A stretch of 64,000 nt of DNA from Nitrosospira briensis (GTDB taxonomy: Bacteria > Pseudomonadota > Gammaproteobacteria > Burkholderiales > Nitrosomonadaceae). Positions 1 to 9,561 of the stretch are shown in pieces. Under the pieces are notes generated by a model. The model had not been told where the DNA came from. It worked only from the letters and a program-made list of their open reading frames with translations, and did not search any database. Position 1 is the first letter of the stretch. Every line of letters starts with the position of its first letter. The DNA lies in assembly GCF_900115125.1 (NCBI RefSeq), contig NZ_FOVJ01000002.1, positions 496,001 to 560,000 of the forward strand, given 5' to 3'. The position numbers and the translations under genes are program-made.

Positions 1-1460
1 AGCAGGTTGTAGTCGAATCTTACCTGGGGCAGTATTACAAGCGCAGCAATTGAAGCGATCAAAGTGATGGCATACGTTACCTTGTGCCACCTCAAGGATA
101 GCTCGAGCACTTTACCCACGGAGCTCTTCGTAATGGCTTTCGCTGGCGGTCGCTTCGGCAGGTAACGGAGCAGGGCAGGGCCTACGGTGAGTGTAACGAG
201 CAGACTGATGATCATGCCGGTACCGGAGATGATTCCCAGCTCCGCCACGCCGCTATAGTCGGTGGGTATAAATGCGTAAAAACCGATGGCGTTGGTAATC
301 GTGCATGCAGTCAGGGCGGCTCCGGCATCGCCGCCGGACACGTGTATAGCCTCGGCCGGTGGTGCCCCGCCTTCCAGAATCTCACGATATCGGAGCAGAA
401 AATGGATAGCAAAATCAGCGCCCAATCCGATGTACAAAACCGCGAATGCGATGGATATTATATTCAGATGGCCGACGGCGACGGTGGCGAACGCCGCAGT
501 GAGGATCAGGCCCAATGTCAGACAGACAAGCACGTTGAGTATCAGCCCGGGGGTACGCATGGCAAAATAGAGCACTACCACCACCATGACGAACGTGACT
601 ATCCCTGCATATTCCATACCCCGCAGCGAACTGTTGAGCTCCTCTTCGGCTAACGCTACCTCGCCCGTGATTCGCAGGCTTACGGGGCCATCCTCGGTCA
701 CCCCGGCATCCTTTGCCGCTTCATGCAAGGCCGCAATGGATTGCTCGGCCGGGAATAGCTGGGTGTAATCGAGTCTCGGTTTTACTACAATCAGTTCCTG
801 GTATTTGCTCTTCTGCGGTTCGTTGTTGAATAACGATTGCCATGACAATGCTCTCGGCGATCCGGTGAGCCTTGCGTCCAGAGTCGCGCTCATCCCGCTC
901 AGTACGGGACCGAGTTCCATGGTGCGTCCCTTGTACAACTCCTCGACCGCTCCAGTAAGCACGGCAGCAAAGGCAGTCAGGGTGGGTTCGCGGGCAATGT
1001 GGGCGATCAACGGCTGTGCCGCCGCGAGCCTGTCGGTGATCTGTTCCAACTCCGGAATGCTTTCGTAGAGCAGACCATTACGCACGAAAAAATCGTCTAC
1101 GTTTGGCGGATAAACATCATGAAAATTTGTGGTATCTTTTTTTAACGTGGCAGCAAGGCGTTTCGTTGCGGAGCGGGCCTGTTCGGGTGTCGGCGCATCC
1201 AGCACTACCAGCAGCGTGTCCATATCCTGCGGGAACGTCTTATTGTAGTGCTTCATGTTGACGCGAAACGGCAAGTCCTCCGAAAGCATTTCCGTAGTAT
1301 CGGTATTCATGCCCAGATTGCGCGAAATGTATACGCTGCAACCCGCCGCGACCAGCAGTGCTAAAAGAAGAACCCAGAAACCATAACGATAGGAAATGGC
1401 AGACCAGCGCGCAAAGGAGTCATAGATGCGGCTGTGAGACGCTTTATTTGGATTGGTCAT
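1..1460 (-). CDS. hpnN: HpnN-type hopanoid RND/MMPL transporter, C-terminus cut by window edge
   Basis: This is the N-terminal half (about 486 codons) of an RND/MMPL-superfamily membrane protein; the family is usually near 870-900 residues, so the rest lies outside the window. It starts with ATG at 1460, has a first membrane helix at about residues 22-42, a large periplasmic segment, then clustered helices with typical RND text such as GLGADFAIHFLLRYRE and DYSGVAELGIISGTG. It lies 51 bp downstream of hpnM and in the same direction as hpnH. HpnN proteins move hopanoids to the outer membrane, and HpnM is thought to be the periplasmic partner. The assignment rests on family resemblance plus the hpnH-hpnM context. 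A second HpnN-like gene lies at 33481-36168. Confidence 0.85.
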   Translation of the reverse strand, partial: MTNPNKASHSRIYDSFARWSAISYRYGFWVLLLALLVAAGCSVYISRNLGMNTDTTEMLSEDLPFRVNMKHYNKTFPQDMDTLLVVLDAPTPEQARSATKRLAATLKKDTTNFHDVYPPNVDDFFVRNGLLYESIPELEQITDRLAAAQPLIAHIAREPTLTAFAAVLTGAVEELYKGRTMELGPVLSGMSATLDARLTGSPRALSWQSLFNNEPQKSKYQELIVVKPRLDYTQLFPAEQSIAALHEAAKDAGVTEDGPVSLRITGEVALAEEELNSSLRGMEYAGIVTFVMVVVVLYFAMRTPGLILNVLVCLTLGLILTAAFATVAVGHLNIISIAFAVLYIGLGADFAIHFLLRYREILEGGAPPAEAIHVSGGDAGAALTACTITNAIGFYAFIPTDYSGVAELGIISGTGMIISLLVTLTVGPALLRYLPKRPPAKAITKSSVGKVLELSLRWHKVTYAITLIASIAALVILPQVRFDYNL

Positions 1461-1511
1461 GCTTCAGGAAGCAATTGGGGACGATCGATCCTTGGTGCTG
1501 CCCAGGTTTGT

Positions 1512-2147
1512 TCAACCTTCTTGTTCAGTCAGGACGACCTTTTTCTTCAGCATGTCAATGAGCGCGGCGAAGCCATCGCGCTGCAGGATGGCGCGGTACT
1601 CGACCCGTTTCAAGGCAAGATCACTGACGCCGTCGGCCAGGACGTTTACGATGCGCCAGCCTTCCTTGCCCTCGCGCAGGACGTAGTCGAAACGTACGGG
1701 TTCGCCGGCCTTTTGAACCAGCCGGGTGCGGATCATAATCTGATCTCGGGGCATGGGCTGTCGCTCCAGAAATTCGAAACGCTCTCCCTCATGGCTTTTA
1801 AACCACCCGGCGTAGCTACCAACGCTGAGCTTTCGGAAAACATCCGTAAAGGTACGCTGCTGCTCGGCAGTCAACTGAGTCCAGTTGGCCCCTAATGCGG
1901 TACGGGCGATAAAATCAAGATCATGAGTTTGATCAACAACAGGAGCAAGCAAGTCGTACCGTCCTTGATACCCGAGTTTTGGGCCTTCACGCATCGCCTT
2001 GATCAAGGCCTCATGCAACTGATTCACGATCTGTTCCGGGCCGGTACGCTCCTGAGTCTCGGCCCCCGATGAGAGGGGCATGATCAAAAGCAGGGCCACT
2101 AGTAGCTGAAGTTGCAAAGTGGAACTGATTGCGCGCAGGACATTCAT
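1512..2147 (-). CDS. hpnM: HpnM, MlaC-like periplasmic hopanoid/lipid-binding protein
   Basis: A 211-residue exported protein with a signal peptide (hydrophobic run LLVALLLIMPLSSGAE, residues about 15-30). The rest is soluble and resembles MlaC/Ttg2D: a helical N-terminal half followed by a beta-rich part (for example MIRTRLVQKAGEPVRFDYVL) and the GWRIVNVLADGVSDL segment that marks this family. HpnM-like proteins are encoded in hopanoid gene clusters and are thought to carry lipid between membranes. Here it sits between hpnH and hpnN on the same strand. ATG at 2147 is preceded by a weak AAGG. The call is strong at family level; the exact lipid is inferred from context. Confidence 0.85.
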   Translation of the reverse strand: MNVLRAISSTLQLQLLVALLLIMPLSSGAETQERTGPEQIVNQLHEALIKAMREGPKLGYQGRYDLLAPVVDQTHDLDFIARTALGANWTQLTAEQQRTFTDVFRKLSVGSYAGWFKSHEGERFEFLERQPMPRDQIMIRTRLVQKAGEPVRFDYVLREGKEGWRIVNVLADGVSDLALKRVEYRAILQRDGFAALIDMLKKKVVLTEQEG

Positions 2148-2472
2148 ATGACAACCTTTACAGCAATGCGCTACTCACATTGGAACGCGGCGTCGAAGTG
2201 GGTATCAGGAGAAGTCCAGACCGATACTGTACCGATCACCCCTACCGGTAACCGCCGTCCATGCGTAGGCGCTACCATGTTTCAGACCGGCTCAAGCCCG
2301 CCATGACCATTCTGTCCCATTGAGTCCCCGAGCATTCCTGTCACGCACGTAACAGGCTCATGTGACGCATTGCAGACATGCAACTGCCATGAGGGTGTCG
2401 AACCCCAGTTCCCTCAAGTCCCTTGCCCTTTCCACTGACGGGCTTTAAGGGCGTAACGTATTGCTGCTGCTT
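2148..2472. other. Intergenic stretch upstream of hpnM
   Basis: 325 bases between the stop of hpnH and the start of hpnM. No ORF with coding character is seen, nor a convincing terminator or paired -35/-10 boxes. The gap suggests hpnM-hpnN may have a promoter separate from hpnH, but no specific site could be picked. Confidence 0.4.
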
Positions 2473-3579
2473 TTATTCCACTTTAACCGGAATCCCAGCC
2501 AGTGTTTTTGGAAGCCTGGGTTCTTCAGCCGCCCATTTAGGCGCCGGCTCCGCTACCATTGGACCCGTCGTTTTGGGACCCCTGATAGAAGTGAGCAACG
2601 CCTTTACGGGATGCTGCAACATATCCTCAACCGCTGTTGCCTCATAGCCGCAATGCGCCATGCATTGCGCGCACTTGGGGTTGCTGCTGTTGCCGTATTT
2701 GTCCCATGGTGTATCCTCCAGCAACTCCTTGAAACTGGAAGCATACCCTTCATCGGATAGCAGATAACAGGGTTTTTGCCATCCAAATACATTTCGAGTC
2801 GGATTACCCCAAGGCGTACACTGATAATTCTGATTGCCGGCAAGAAAATCAAGATAAAGCGAGGAGTGATTCAATTTCCAGTTGCGGGTTTTACCGATCT
2901 TGAAAATACCCCGAAACAGATTTTTGGTATCTTTTCCCTTGATGAATATATCCTGCCTGGGCGCCCGCTCATAGCTGAATCCCGGCGCGATGGTAGCGCC
3001 TTCAATACCCAGTTCCATTGCATAGTCCAGAAACTCGGCGACATCTTCGGGCGTCTCTCCCTGAAACAGCGTACAGTTTACGGTAACCCTGAACCCTTTC
3101 GCTACCGCCAGTTTTATAGCTTCAACTGCCCGGTCGAAAACGCCATCCTGGCAAACCGAAGCGTCATGTCTCGCTTTCAAACCATCCAGATGGATTGAAA
3201 AAGTCAGATAAGGAGACGGCGTGTAGTCATTCATCTTCTTTTTCAGCAAAACCGCGTTCGTACACAGGTAGACGTACTTCTTCCGTGCAACGATGCCCTC
3301 CACGATTTGCGGCATTTCCTTGTGTATCAGCGGTTCGCCGCCAGGAATGGATACCATTGGCGCGCCGCACTCATCAACGGCTTCCATGCACTGTTCCACG
3401 GAAAGACGCTGATCAAGAATGTGGTCGGGATAGTCGATCTTGCCGCAGCCCGCGCAGGCAAGATTGCAGCGAAACAGAGGCTCAAGCATCAGAACCATAG
3501 GATATTTTTTTACCCCTTTCAACTTTTGCTTGAGCAGATAAGTGCCGACAGCTATCTGTTGACGTAAAGGAACTCCCAT
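2473..3579 (-). CDS. hpnH: HpnH, radical SAM adenosyl-hopene transferase
   Basis: A 368-residue radical SAM enzyme. The cluster motif CNLACAGC (C-x3-C-x2-C, near residues 38-45) binds the [4Fe-4S] cluster, and the SIPGGEPLIH segment is the glycine-rich SAM-binding part. HpnH adds the adenosyl group of SAM to hopene, the first step in making C35 side-chain hopanoids. The C-terminal region carries further cysteines (NPKCAQCMAHCG). ATG at 3579 is chosen over a TTG six bases upstream because GGAGG lies at suitable spacing. It is followed on the same strand by hpnM and hpnN. The proline-rich last 25 residues look variable. Confidence 0.92.
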   Translation of the reverse strand: MGVPLRQQIAVGTYLLKQKLKGVKKYPMVLMLEPLFRCNLACAGCGKIDYPDHILDQRLSVEQCMEAVDECGAPMVSIPGGEPLIHKEMPQIVEGIVARKKYVYLCTNAVLLKKKMNDYTPSPYLTFSIHLDGLKARHDASVCQDGVFDRAVEAIKLAVAKGFRVTVNCTLFQGETPEDVAEFLDYAMELGIEGATIAPGFSYERAPRQDIFIKGKDTKNLFRGIFKIGKTRNWKLNHSSLYLDFLAGNQNYQCTPWGNPTRNVFGWQKPCYLLSDEGYASSFKELLEDTPWDKYGNSSNPKCAQCMAHCGYEATAVEDMLQHPVKALLTSIRGPKTTGPMVAEPAPKWAAEEPRLPKTLAGIPVKVE

Positions 3580-3994
3580 GAGCAAATCCTCCCTATTAAA
3601 CCAATTTTATGGCCTGCACGAACTGTCGTGCAGTTTTTGTCTGTTATTTTAACCCGGACCTGACAGTCCGGCATTTTTAGATCTTCGAGGACTCGCTTTG
3701 GGCCGTGCGGAAGCGGAAGCAAAACATACCGTTTCGTGCTTTATCCTGAATATATAAACGGGCAAGTCCAACTGCATTCGTACCTGTAGTTGTTCCATCG
3801 GCGCGAGTGGCATTTGACGGGTAAAGCGCTCTATCTCCCCTCATTTGACCCCTCATAACGTTATTGCTTCAGTATATTAGCACGTATATTTCGTAAACTA
3901 AACACACAACTTTTTCAAGGTTAAGAAGCCTCAAAGTCAAGCGCACGCAGGCCCCACAGCGCCCTGCGAATTTCCTCCCGCGTCCTGAAAACAT
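3580..3994. other. Intergenic region between porin terminator and hpnH
   Basis: About 415 bases. It holds the hpnH Shine-Dalgarno (CCTCCC on the plus strand near 3589-3594) and AT-rich sequence around 3850-3920 that could carry the hpnH promoter, although no clear -35/-10 pair could be fixed. No coding ORF is supported. Confidence 0.4.
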
Positions 3995-4021
3995 AAAAAA
4001 TGGGGCGCCGAAGCGCCCCAT
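3995..4021 (-). terminator. Rho-independent terminator of the porin gene
   Basis: A perfect stem, TGGGGCGC pairing with GCGCCCCA plus a flanking A-T pair, around a CGAA loop at 4000-4021. Read on the minus strand it is followed by six T residues (3995-4000). It starts 20 bases after the porin stop codon, in the right orientation for that gene. Confidence 0.93.
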
Positions 4022-4041
4022 TCTCAACTTTTGAGAATCAA

Positions 4042-5313
4042 TTAAAAGTTGTGACGTACGCCAATCGTGTAGGTTGAACGATTGCCGGTCGCATAGCTCG
4101 GCGCGGCGTAGCTAACACCAGACGCAGCGACCCCGAGATCATTGGCGGCTGCACCGTTAGGATTGCTTATATAAACGTGCTGGTAACCACCGAAAATGCT
4201 CGTGCGCTTGCTCAGGTTGTGAATCGCGCCAACGGTGAAGCTGTCGGCTTTGCGAGCTGCGGCAGCATTGACACCGCCCGCGTGCGCTTTGGTCATACCG
4301 CCTTGCGCCACCAGGGTGGTGTTACCCAATCTGTATTGGGCGCCCGCGAACCAGATGTTGCCGTCGCCGCCCCAGTTCATTGCGGAATTACACTGCCCGG
4401 AACCCGAGCCAGGTGTATCAAGCGGATTTGCTACGAGCGCGGCAGCGGTAGAGCAGGTAGCGGAACCAATGGCATTGTTGATGTCTTCGTACTGGCCGCT
4501 AAGCTTGAAATTTTCCCAGGCCCATGAAGCACCTACACGCCAGACCTCTTCGGTCCTGAGGCCGATGCTCTTTTGCAGGTTGTTTGCGTTGTCCCTGGAA
4601 TAGCCGCCGAATATGTCAAACCCCATGCCCATGAAATCGGCATGGTATTTAGCGGCAGCCTGGCCGTCAAACTCACCATTTCTACCGCCGGTATTGCCAT
4701 TGCTGCCCAATCCGCCTGGAAGAAAGCTGGATGCGATACCGCCTGTTTGGAGAGGATCGAGCGTATTAGCGTCGCCGGGCATGAGTAAGGCAGCGAACGT
4801 AAAGCCCTCTATGCTGGCGGAATCGTAACGGATAGCGCTGTTCACAAAAGTGTTTGCACCTGAACCCAGGCCGTTGGCGCCGCCAGACATCGTACCACCC
4901 GCGCCGTTAGCTTGAAGGGTCGTGTAGGCAAACGGATCAATTGTCATACCACCGGCAAAATCCTTGAACGGAGACTGAACGCGGCCGAATTTGACGTCAC
5001 CCCATTGATTGCTGGAGAGGCCGACCCATTGCTCACGAGGCGTGAGTGCTGAACCGGAACCTGCGTTCAAGCCCTGTTCGATGCGAGCATTTGCCTTGAA
5101 CCCATTGCCCAGATCCTCGGTGATGTGCAGACCCCAACGTGAGGAGCGGGAGTTGTCTTGAAGCGCGCCCTGGCTAGGCTGGCTGGCAAAATCCACGAGG
5201 CTGTATTCAGCTTGTACCCGGCCAAAAATCGTGACGTTTGTGCCCTGAGCGGATGCAACCACCGGGGCCGCGAGTGCACCGGCAGCAGCCAGTGCAATCA
5301 GTTTCTTTTTCAT
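4042..5313 (-). CDS. Betaproteobacterial general porin (Gram-negative porin family)
   Basis: A 423-residue outer-membrane beta-barrel porin. A typical signal peptide (MKKKLIALAAAGALAAPVVASA) is followed by the first strand NVTIFGRVQAEYSLV, which is characteristic of this family. Alternating beta-strand sequence runs throughout, and the protein ends in phenylalanine (YTIGVRHNF), the BAM recognition signal. The loops are rich in Gly, Asn and Ala. The ATG has a strong Shine-Dalgarno (AAGGAGA, plus-strand 5322-5328) and the gene ends in a strong terminator, both consistent with high expression as a single-gene unit. Pore selectivity cannot be read from the sequence. Confidence 0.93.
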   Translation of the reverse strand: MKKKLIALAAAGALAAPVVASAQGTNVTIFGRVQAEYSLVDFASQPSQGALQDNSRSSRWGLHITEDLGNGFKANARIEQGLNAGSGSALTPREQWVGLSSNQWGDVKFGRVQSPFKDFAGGMTIDPFAYTTLQANGAGGTMSGGANGLGSGANTFVNSAIRYDSASIEGFTFAALLMPGDANTLDPLQTGGIASSFLPGGLGSNGNTGGRNGEFDGQAAAKYHADFMGMGFDIFGGYSRDNANNLQKSIGLRTEEVWRVGASWAWENFKLSGQYEDINNAIGSATCSTAAALVANPLDTPGSGSGQCNSAMNWGGDGNIWFAGAQYRLGNTTLVAQGGMTKAHAGGVNAAAARKADSFTVGAIHNLSKRTSIFGGYQHVYISNPNGAAANDLGVAASGVSYAAPSYATGNRSTYTIGVRHNF

Positions 5314-5625
5314 TTGGAAAATCTCCTTTAAAGTTGAAACGGTGGGGGCCTCTCACCGACCCTATTTCGGTGGAGTAATGTCCCGCTGCTTGGACCTCTC
5401 TAAATGAGAGGGTTGAGAGATTGTGCCTAAGGCAGCAACGCCTAGCAAGGAAATAACGAGACTTTCGGGATATGGAAGCAGCATGTGTTGCTTTTTTGCA
5501 ACAAACCCCTTTTACCCGGGAATCCGTCGAAGAGATGATATGTGTTCACTCGCAAACCACTGTTACCGACAGCACCGCTCCCAGTGTATCACGGAAGCGC
5601 TCCAGAAGACGCCTTGCAAATATGC
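5314..5625. promoter_or_regulatory. Leader/promoter region of the porin gene
   Basis: 312 bases between trpC and the porin start. On the minus strand it contains the ribosome-binding site next to the porin ATG. Two small hairpins occur at about 5355-5373 (CACCGA with TCGGTG) and 5396-5412 (CCTCTC with GAGAGG), which would lie in the 5' leader. No confident -35/-10 pair was found. No coding ORF is supported. Confidence 0.4.
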
Positions 5626-6462
5626 TTATCCAAACAGCCGCGCCAGTTCCGCTCCCGGATCGGGCGCGCGCATGAAAGCCTCCCCCACGAGAAAAGCGTT
5701 AACCTGATGATCACGCATCAATGCCACATCCGCAGGCGCAAGTATGCCGCTTTCGGTCACCACGATGTGGCCGGGCGGAACCCGTGTGAGCAATTGTAGC
5801 GTGGTATCCAGGCTGGTTTCGAAGGTATGAAGATTCCGGTTGTTGATGCCGATCAGTGTGGTATCCAGCTGCAACGCGAGTTCAAGTTCGTCGCGGTCAT
5901 GTGTTTCCACGAGTACCGCCATGCCCAGCGCCTCCGCGAGAGCTTCCAGCCTGAGCATGCCGGCTATCATTTCCTCATCTCGCGGCTGCTCTCCCATCAG
6001 CAAGGCGAACTCGCGAAAGGCGGCGACGATAATAAGTATGCAGTCCGCTCCCATTGCACGGGCCTCAACCACCTGATATTCATCCAGCATGAAATCCTTG
6101 CGCAGCACCGGCAGATTACAAGCGGCTTTGGCCTGCTTCAAATAATCCTCGCTACCGCGGAAAAATTGCAGGTCGGTCAGAACAGACAGGCAGACAGCGC
6201 CGTGCAAGGCATAGCTCGTCGCGATCGCGGCCGGATCGAAGCGCTCGCGCAATACGCCCCTGCTTGGACTGGCCTTCTTGATTTCCGCGATGACCGCCGC
6301 TGAACCTGCGCTGATTCTGTCATGAAGCGCTTCGATGAAATTCCGGGGCGGGGGCACGGCCTCCGCTTCGCGGCGCAGCGCGAGAAGAGGCCTCACCGCC
6401 TTTGCCGCTTCTACCTCCTGTAGCTTGACGGTCAGAATCTCTTGCAGAATATTAGTAGCCAT
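5626..6462 (-). CDS. trpC: Indole-3-glycerol phosphate synthase
   Basis: A 278-residue (beta/alpha)8 enzyme closing the indole ring in tryptophan synthesis (CdRP to indole-3-glycerol phosphate). Signature text includes [12 protein letters not shown] (catalytic Lys near residue 61), [24 protein letters not shown] and VTESGI. Length is usual for the monofunctional enzyme. The start lies 3 bases after the trpD stop, so trpG-trpD-trpC is one tight operon; trpC is the last gene. Confidence 0.96.
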   Translation of the reverse strand: MATNILQEILTVKLQEVEAAKAVRPLLALRREAEAVPPPRNFIEALHDRISAGSAAVIAEIKKASPSRGVLRERFDPAAIATSYALHGAVCLSVLTDLQFFRGSEDYLKQAKAACNLPVLRKDFMLDEYQVVEARAMGADCILIIVAAFREFALLMGEQPRDEEMIAGMLRLEALAEALGMAVLVETHDRDELELALQLDTTLIGINNRNLHTFETSLDTTLQLLTRVPPGHIVVTESGILAPADVALMRDHQVNAFLVGEAFMRAPDPGAELARLFG

Positions 6463-6465
6463 GTG

Positions 6466-7518
6466 CTAAACCAGAGAGGTCTCATCCCGGTTTTCCCTGT
6501 TCGAGAATTCGATCAGTTCCATTAATTTTGCTTTGGCTGCACCGGTCTCTATTGCCGCGCGGGCTTTTTCCAGACCTTGCTCCAGCGACTCCGCGACCCC
6601 GGCAACATAAATTGCCGCGCCTGCGTTAAGCGCAACCACATCAAATGCAGGTCCTGGCCTGTTATCCAGCACCGCCATCAACATCTCTCTCGATTGAGCA
6701 CTGTCCTGTGCTTGTATTGTTTCGATCGCCGCCGTCCTTATGCCGAAATCTTCAGGATTAATGGTGTATTCGGTAACCTCGCCGTGCCTGAGCTCGCCAA
6801 TCCAGGTTTCGCCGGCTATGGTGATCTCGTCCAGTCCACCCTGGCTGTTTTTGCCGTGGACAACCATCACGTGATCGCTGCCCAGGCGCTGCAGCACGCG
6901 CGCAAGTATGCCGACGAGATCGGGGTGAAACACGCCCAGCAACTGATTCTTTGCCCCGGCGGGGTTCGTAAGCGGCCCCAGGATATTAAACAGCGTGCGC
7001 ACGCCCAGGTCGCGCCGCACCGGCGCGGCATATTTCATGGCGCTGTGAAAATTGGGAGCAAACATGAATCCGAGCCCGATTTCCCTGATGTCCTCCGCTA
7101 CCTGTCCAGGCGTCTGGTTGAGGTTGACGCCCAGAGCCTCAAGCACATCCGCGCTTCCCGATTTACTGGAAACGGAGCGCCCGCCATGCTTGGCCACCCT
7201 CGCGCCCGCCGCGGCTGCGACAAAAGCGGCCGCAGTGGAAATATTGAAAGTATGGGCGGCATCGCCGCCGGTCCCGCATGTATCCACCAGATGCCGGCTA
7301 TCAGCCACTTCCACGCGGGTGGCAAACTCGCGCATCACCTGTGCAGCGGCCGTGATTTCGCCGATGGTTTCCTTTTTCACCCGCAAGCCGGTAACGATCG
7401 CAGCAATCAGCGCCGGGGACAGTTCCCCGCGCATGATCTGACGCATGAGCGAGAGCATCTCCTCGTGAAAGATTTCACGGTGCTCGATGATACGGGTCAG
7501 GGCTTCCTGCGGTTTCAT
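6466..7518 (-). CDS. trpD: Anthranilate phosphoribosyltransferase
   Basis: A 350-residue enzyme transferring phosphoribose from PRPP to anthranilate. The PRPP/substrate motifs [17 protein letters not shown] (residues about 79-95), [18 protein letters not shown] and LGPLTNPAG are all present. Length is typical. The start is 9 bases after the trpG stop. It is the middle gene of trpGDC. Confidence 0.96.
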   Translation of the reverse strand: MKPQEALTRIIEHREIFHEEMLSLMRQIMRGELSPALIAAIVTGLRVKKETIGEITAAAQVMREFATRVEVADSRHLVDTCGTGGDAAHTFNISTAAAFVAAAAGARVAKHGGRSVSSKSGSADVLEALGVNLNQTPGQVAEDIREIGLGFMFAPNFHSAMKYAAPVRRDLGVRTLFNILGPLTNPAGAKNQLLGVFHPDLVGILARVLQRLGSDHVMVVHGKNSQGGLDEITIAGETWIGELRHGEVTEYTINPEDFGIRTAAIETIQAQDSAQSREMLMAVLDNRPGPAFDVVALNAGAAIYVAGVAESLEQGLEKARAAIETGAAKAKLMELIEFSNRENRDETSLV

Positions 7519-7527
7519 GATGATTTC

Positions 7528-8148
7528 CTATTGAGGATGCCCTTCACGCGCTCTTTCACGATGGGCCGCGCTCTTGGCCCGATTTAACCGGTCCAGAAAA
7601 TTTTCAAGCAATTTATGGCCGTGTTCGCTGAGAATGGATTCGGGGTGGAACTGCACGCCTTCAATGGGCAAAGTTTTGTGGCGCACGCCCATGATCTCGC
7701 CATCTTCTGTCCACGCAGTAATTTCCAGGCAATCCGGAAGGCTCTCACGTTCAATGACCAGGGAATGATAACGAGTCGCGATGAACGGATTGGGCAGCCC
7801 GCGAAATACGCCGGCATTATTGTGGGAAATGAGCGAGGTCTTGCCATGCATGAGATGCTTTGCATGAACGATTTTTCCGCCAAAGGCCTGCCCTATGCTC
7901 TGGTGACCCAGGCATACACCCAATAAGGGAACCTGACTATTGTAGCGCTCGATCAACGGTACCGATATGCCTGCTTTACTGGGGGTGCAGGGGCCGGGTG
8001 AAATCACGATGGATGCGGGCTTCAGCCGTGCCACTTCATCAGGCGTAATTTCATCATTACGGAACACCATCACCTCCTCGCCCAACTCACCAAAATACTG
8101 CACCAGATTGTAAGTGAAGGAGTCGTAGTTATCGATCATCAGCAGCAT
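7528..8148 (-). CDS. trpG: Anthranilate synthase glutamine amidotransferase subunit
   Basis: A 206-residue class I glutamine amidotransferase that feeds ammonia to TrpE. The catalytic Cys is in [10 protein letters not shown] (near residue 79) and the His/Glu pair in [12 protein letters not shown]. It opens with the usual [19 protein letters not shown]. In some bacteria the same subunit also serves p-aminobenzoate synthase; trpD and trpC directly downstream favour the tryptophan role. No trpE is adjacent: the upstream neighbour is the secretion-like operon, 200 bases away. Confidence 0.96.
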   Translation of the reverse strand: MLLMIDNYDSFTYNLVQYFGELGEEVMVFRNDEITPDEVARLKPASIVISPGPCTPSKAGISVPLIERYNSQVPLLGVCLGHQSIGQAFGGKIVHAKHLMHGKTSLISHNNAGVFRGLPNPFIATRYHSLVIERESLPDCLEITAWTEDGEIMGVRHKTLPIEGVQFHPESILSEHGHKLLENFLDRLNRAKSAAHRERAREGHPQ

Positions 8149-8350
8149 GGGAAATTTTATTCCGGAGTATTATATAAATGGCCTTCACCCTATCTTGACC
8201 ATTTCTACGTCAGGCATGAATGCCATGAGCAGCGGGCATTATCCCTTCTCCACAGCAGACAGACAAGAAAATACACCAGAAGCCTTCTCTGTAACGCTGG
8301 CGTTGAATCAAAGACGGGACACAAGTTCCTTTTGACTTGCATCATAGAGG

Positions 8351-9124
8351 TCAGGGCGGCGCATGCTGCTGCTCCTGTCCATCCTGCCGGAAATGGCCCG
8401 GCAGTTGCGCACCAAAATCTTCCGCTGGGGCTGTTGCATCGGCTGAAGCCGGAGATGGCTCGCGCCGAAAGAAGGGATCCCAGAGTTGTGATTCGGATTG
8501 TTCAGGTTGTACAGGCTGTATTTGCGCCTCCGGCTCTTGCCCTGGACCGGGTGGTGTTTGAAACCCGGATTGCCATTGCGGCTGTGGCGCCGGCTGTGGC
8601 GCCAGTTGTGGTCCGGTATGGCTCGCACCGGGAGAATAAATGAACTTCCAGTCACGATAACTTTCTGCCCCCTTGAAAGAGGCATCGCGCGCATGAAAGT
8701 TTGTCTTTTTAACTGGCGCCTGAGTCGAAAGGCTGTGCACCCCGACAATCCCGATGCCCGGCCGCCTGATCAGACCCCACTCGTCGGACCCTGTCATCGG
8801 ATCAAAATATATTTTACGCAAATGTCGTTTTACCGCAGGGAAGCGGTTGTCCAAAAGCAATTTTTCCAGCGAATCGGGATAACGCCTGGGTATCTCGGGG
8901 GAGCTTTCGTAATATGAGCCGATTGCCTGCCTGAACTGGTCTCCGACAAACATGAGCTCTTTTTCTTTTTCGCGTCTAGTCTCCGTGCGCCATACTTGTC
9001 CTGCGGCGGCCAGGGTAATGCCGGTCAGCGCCACGACAAACATTATCCAGACATAGGTGAAACCTTTTTGCCGGGCTCTGCATGCGCCGCGCCTCACTTC
9101 GCCTTTATCCTCAGTTGTTACCAT
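8351..9124 (-). CDS. Pseudopilin-like protein with proline/glutamine-rich tail
   Basis: A 257-residue protein with a prepilin-like N-terminus: a basic leader, then GFTYVWIMFVVALTGITLAA as the hydrophobic helix. The usual Glu at position +5 is replaced (FTYVW rather than FTLVE), so processing or assembly may differ from a standard pilin. A globular part follows (LEKLLLDNRFPAVKRHLRK, FDPMTGSDEWGLI). After about residue 165 it becomes a low-complexity Pro/Gln-rich tail. It overlaps the upstream pseudopilin gene by 7 bases and is the last gene of the secretion-like operon. It could be a minor pseudopilin; its precise slot (H, I, J or K) cannot be assigned. Confidence 0.7.
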   Translation of the reverse strand: MVTTEDKGEVRRGACRARQKGFTYVWIMFVVALTGITLAAAGQVWRTETRREKEKELMFVGDQFRQAIGSYYESSPEIPRRYPDSLEKLLLDNRFPAVKRHLRKIYFDPMTGSDEWGLIRRPGIGIVGVHSLSTQAPVKKTNFHARDASFKGAESYRDWKFIYSPGASHTGPQLAPQPAPQPQWQSGFQTPPGPGQEPEAQIQPVQPEQSESQLWDPFFRREPSPASADATAPAEDFGAQLPGHFRQDGQEQQHAPP

Positions 9125-9543
9125 GCGCCATAAAAGGTCCCGTCCTTTGCCTGTCCCGCCGCGCCGCTATGGACGTCGTAAACGCCATCTGCCCCCTCTG
9201 GAGGAGGGGCGGCAATCCATGTTTCCGCGCTTTCGGTCAGAGGATCGATTGGAACAGCCCGCAGATACCGCTTCTCCACCAATTCGGCCAGATCACCCGG
9301 ATAGTTTCCGGTATCGCCATGAAATTTGTCGATGGCGTCGCGCATGACGTTTAAATCCTGACGCAGCACGACCTCCTTTGACCTGTCCAGGGAGTTGAAG
9401 TATCTGGGTGTTGCGATGCTGAGCAGAATCGCGATGATCGCCATTACGACCAACAATTCGACCAGCGTAAAGCCCCGGAAACTGCGGTTGATCGTTAACC
9501 GCCCGGCTTTTCCGCTACCTTGCCTGTTTTTTGGAGTAAACAT
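9118..9543 (-). CDS. GspG-like pseudopilin
   Basis: A 141-residue type II secretion pseudopilin. The prepilin peptidase site and helix (RG/FTLVELLVVMAIIAILLSIATPRYF) are canonical, with Glu at +5. The C-terminal domain resembles GspG (DLNVMRDAIDKFHGDTGNYPGDLAELVE, VPIDPLTES). The leader of about 25 residues is long. It lies 18 bases after the previous pseudopilin gene and overlaps the next gene by 7 bases. Confidence 0.87.
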   Translation of the reverse strand: MFTPKNRQGSGKAGRLTINRSFRGFTLVELLVVMAIIAILLSIATPRYFNSLDRSKEVVLRQDLNVMRDAIDKFHGDTGNYPGDLAELVEKRYLRAVPIDPLTESAETWIAAPPPEGADGVYDVHSGAAGQAKDGTFYGAW

Positions 9544-9561
9544 CCGGTCGAATTACCTGGC

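Noticed and set aside
6577-7587. 336-codon plus-strand open frame across trpD
   Set aside because: Antisense to a well-recognised trpD; no protein family text and no ribosome-binding site. It results from the high GC of the opposite strand.
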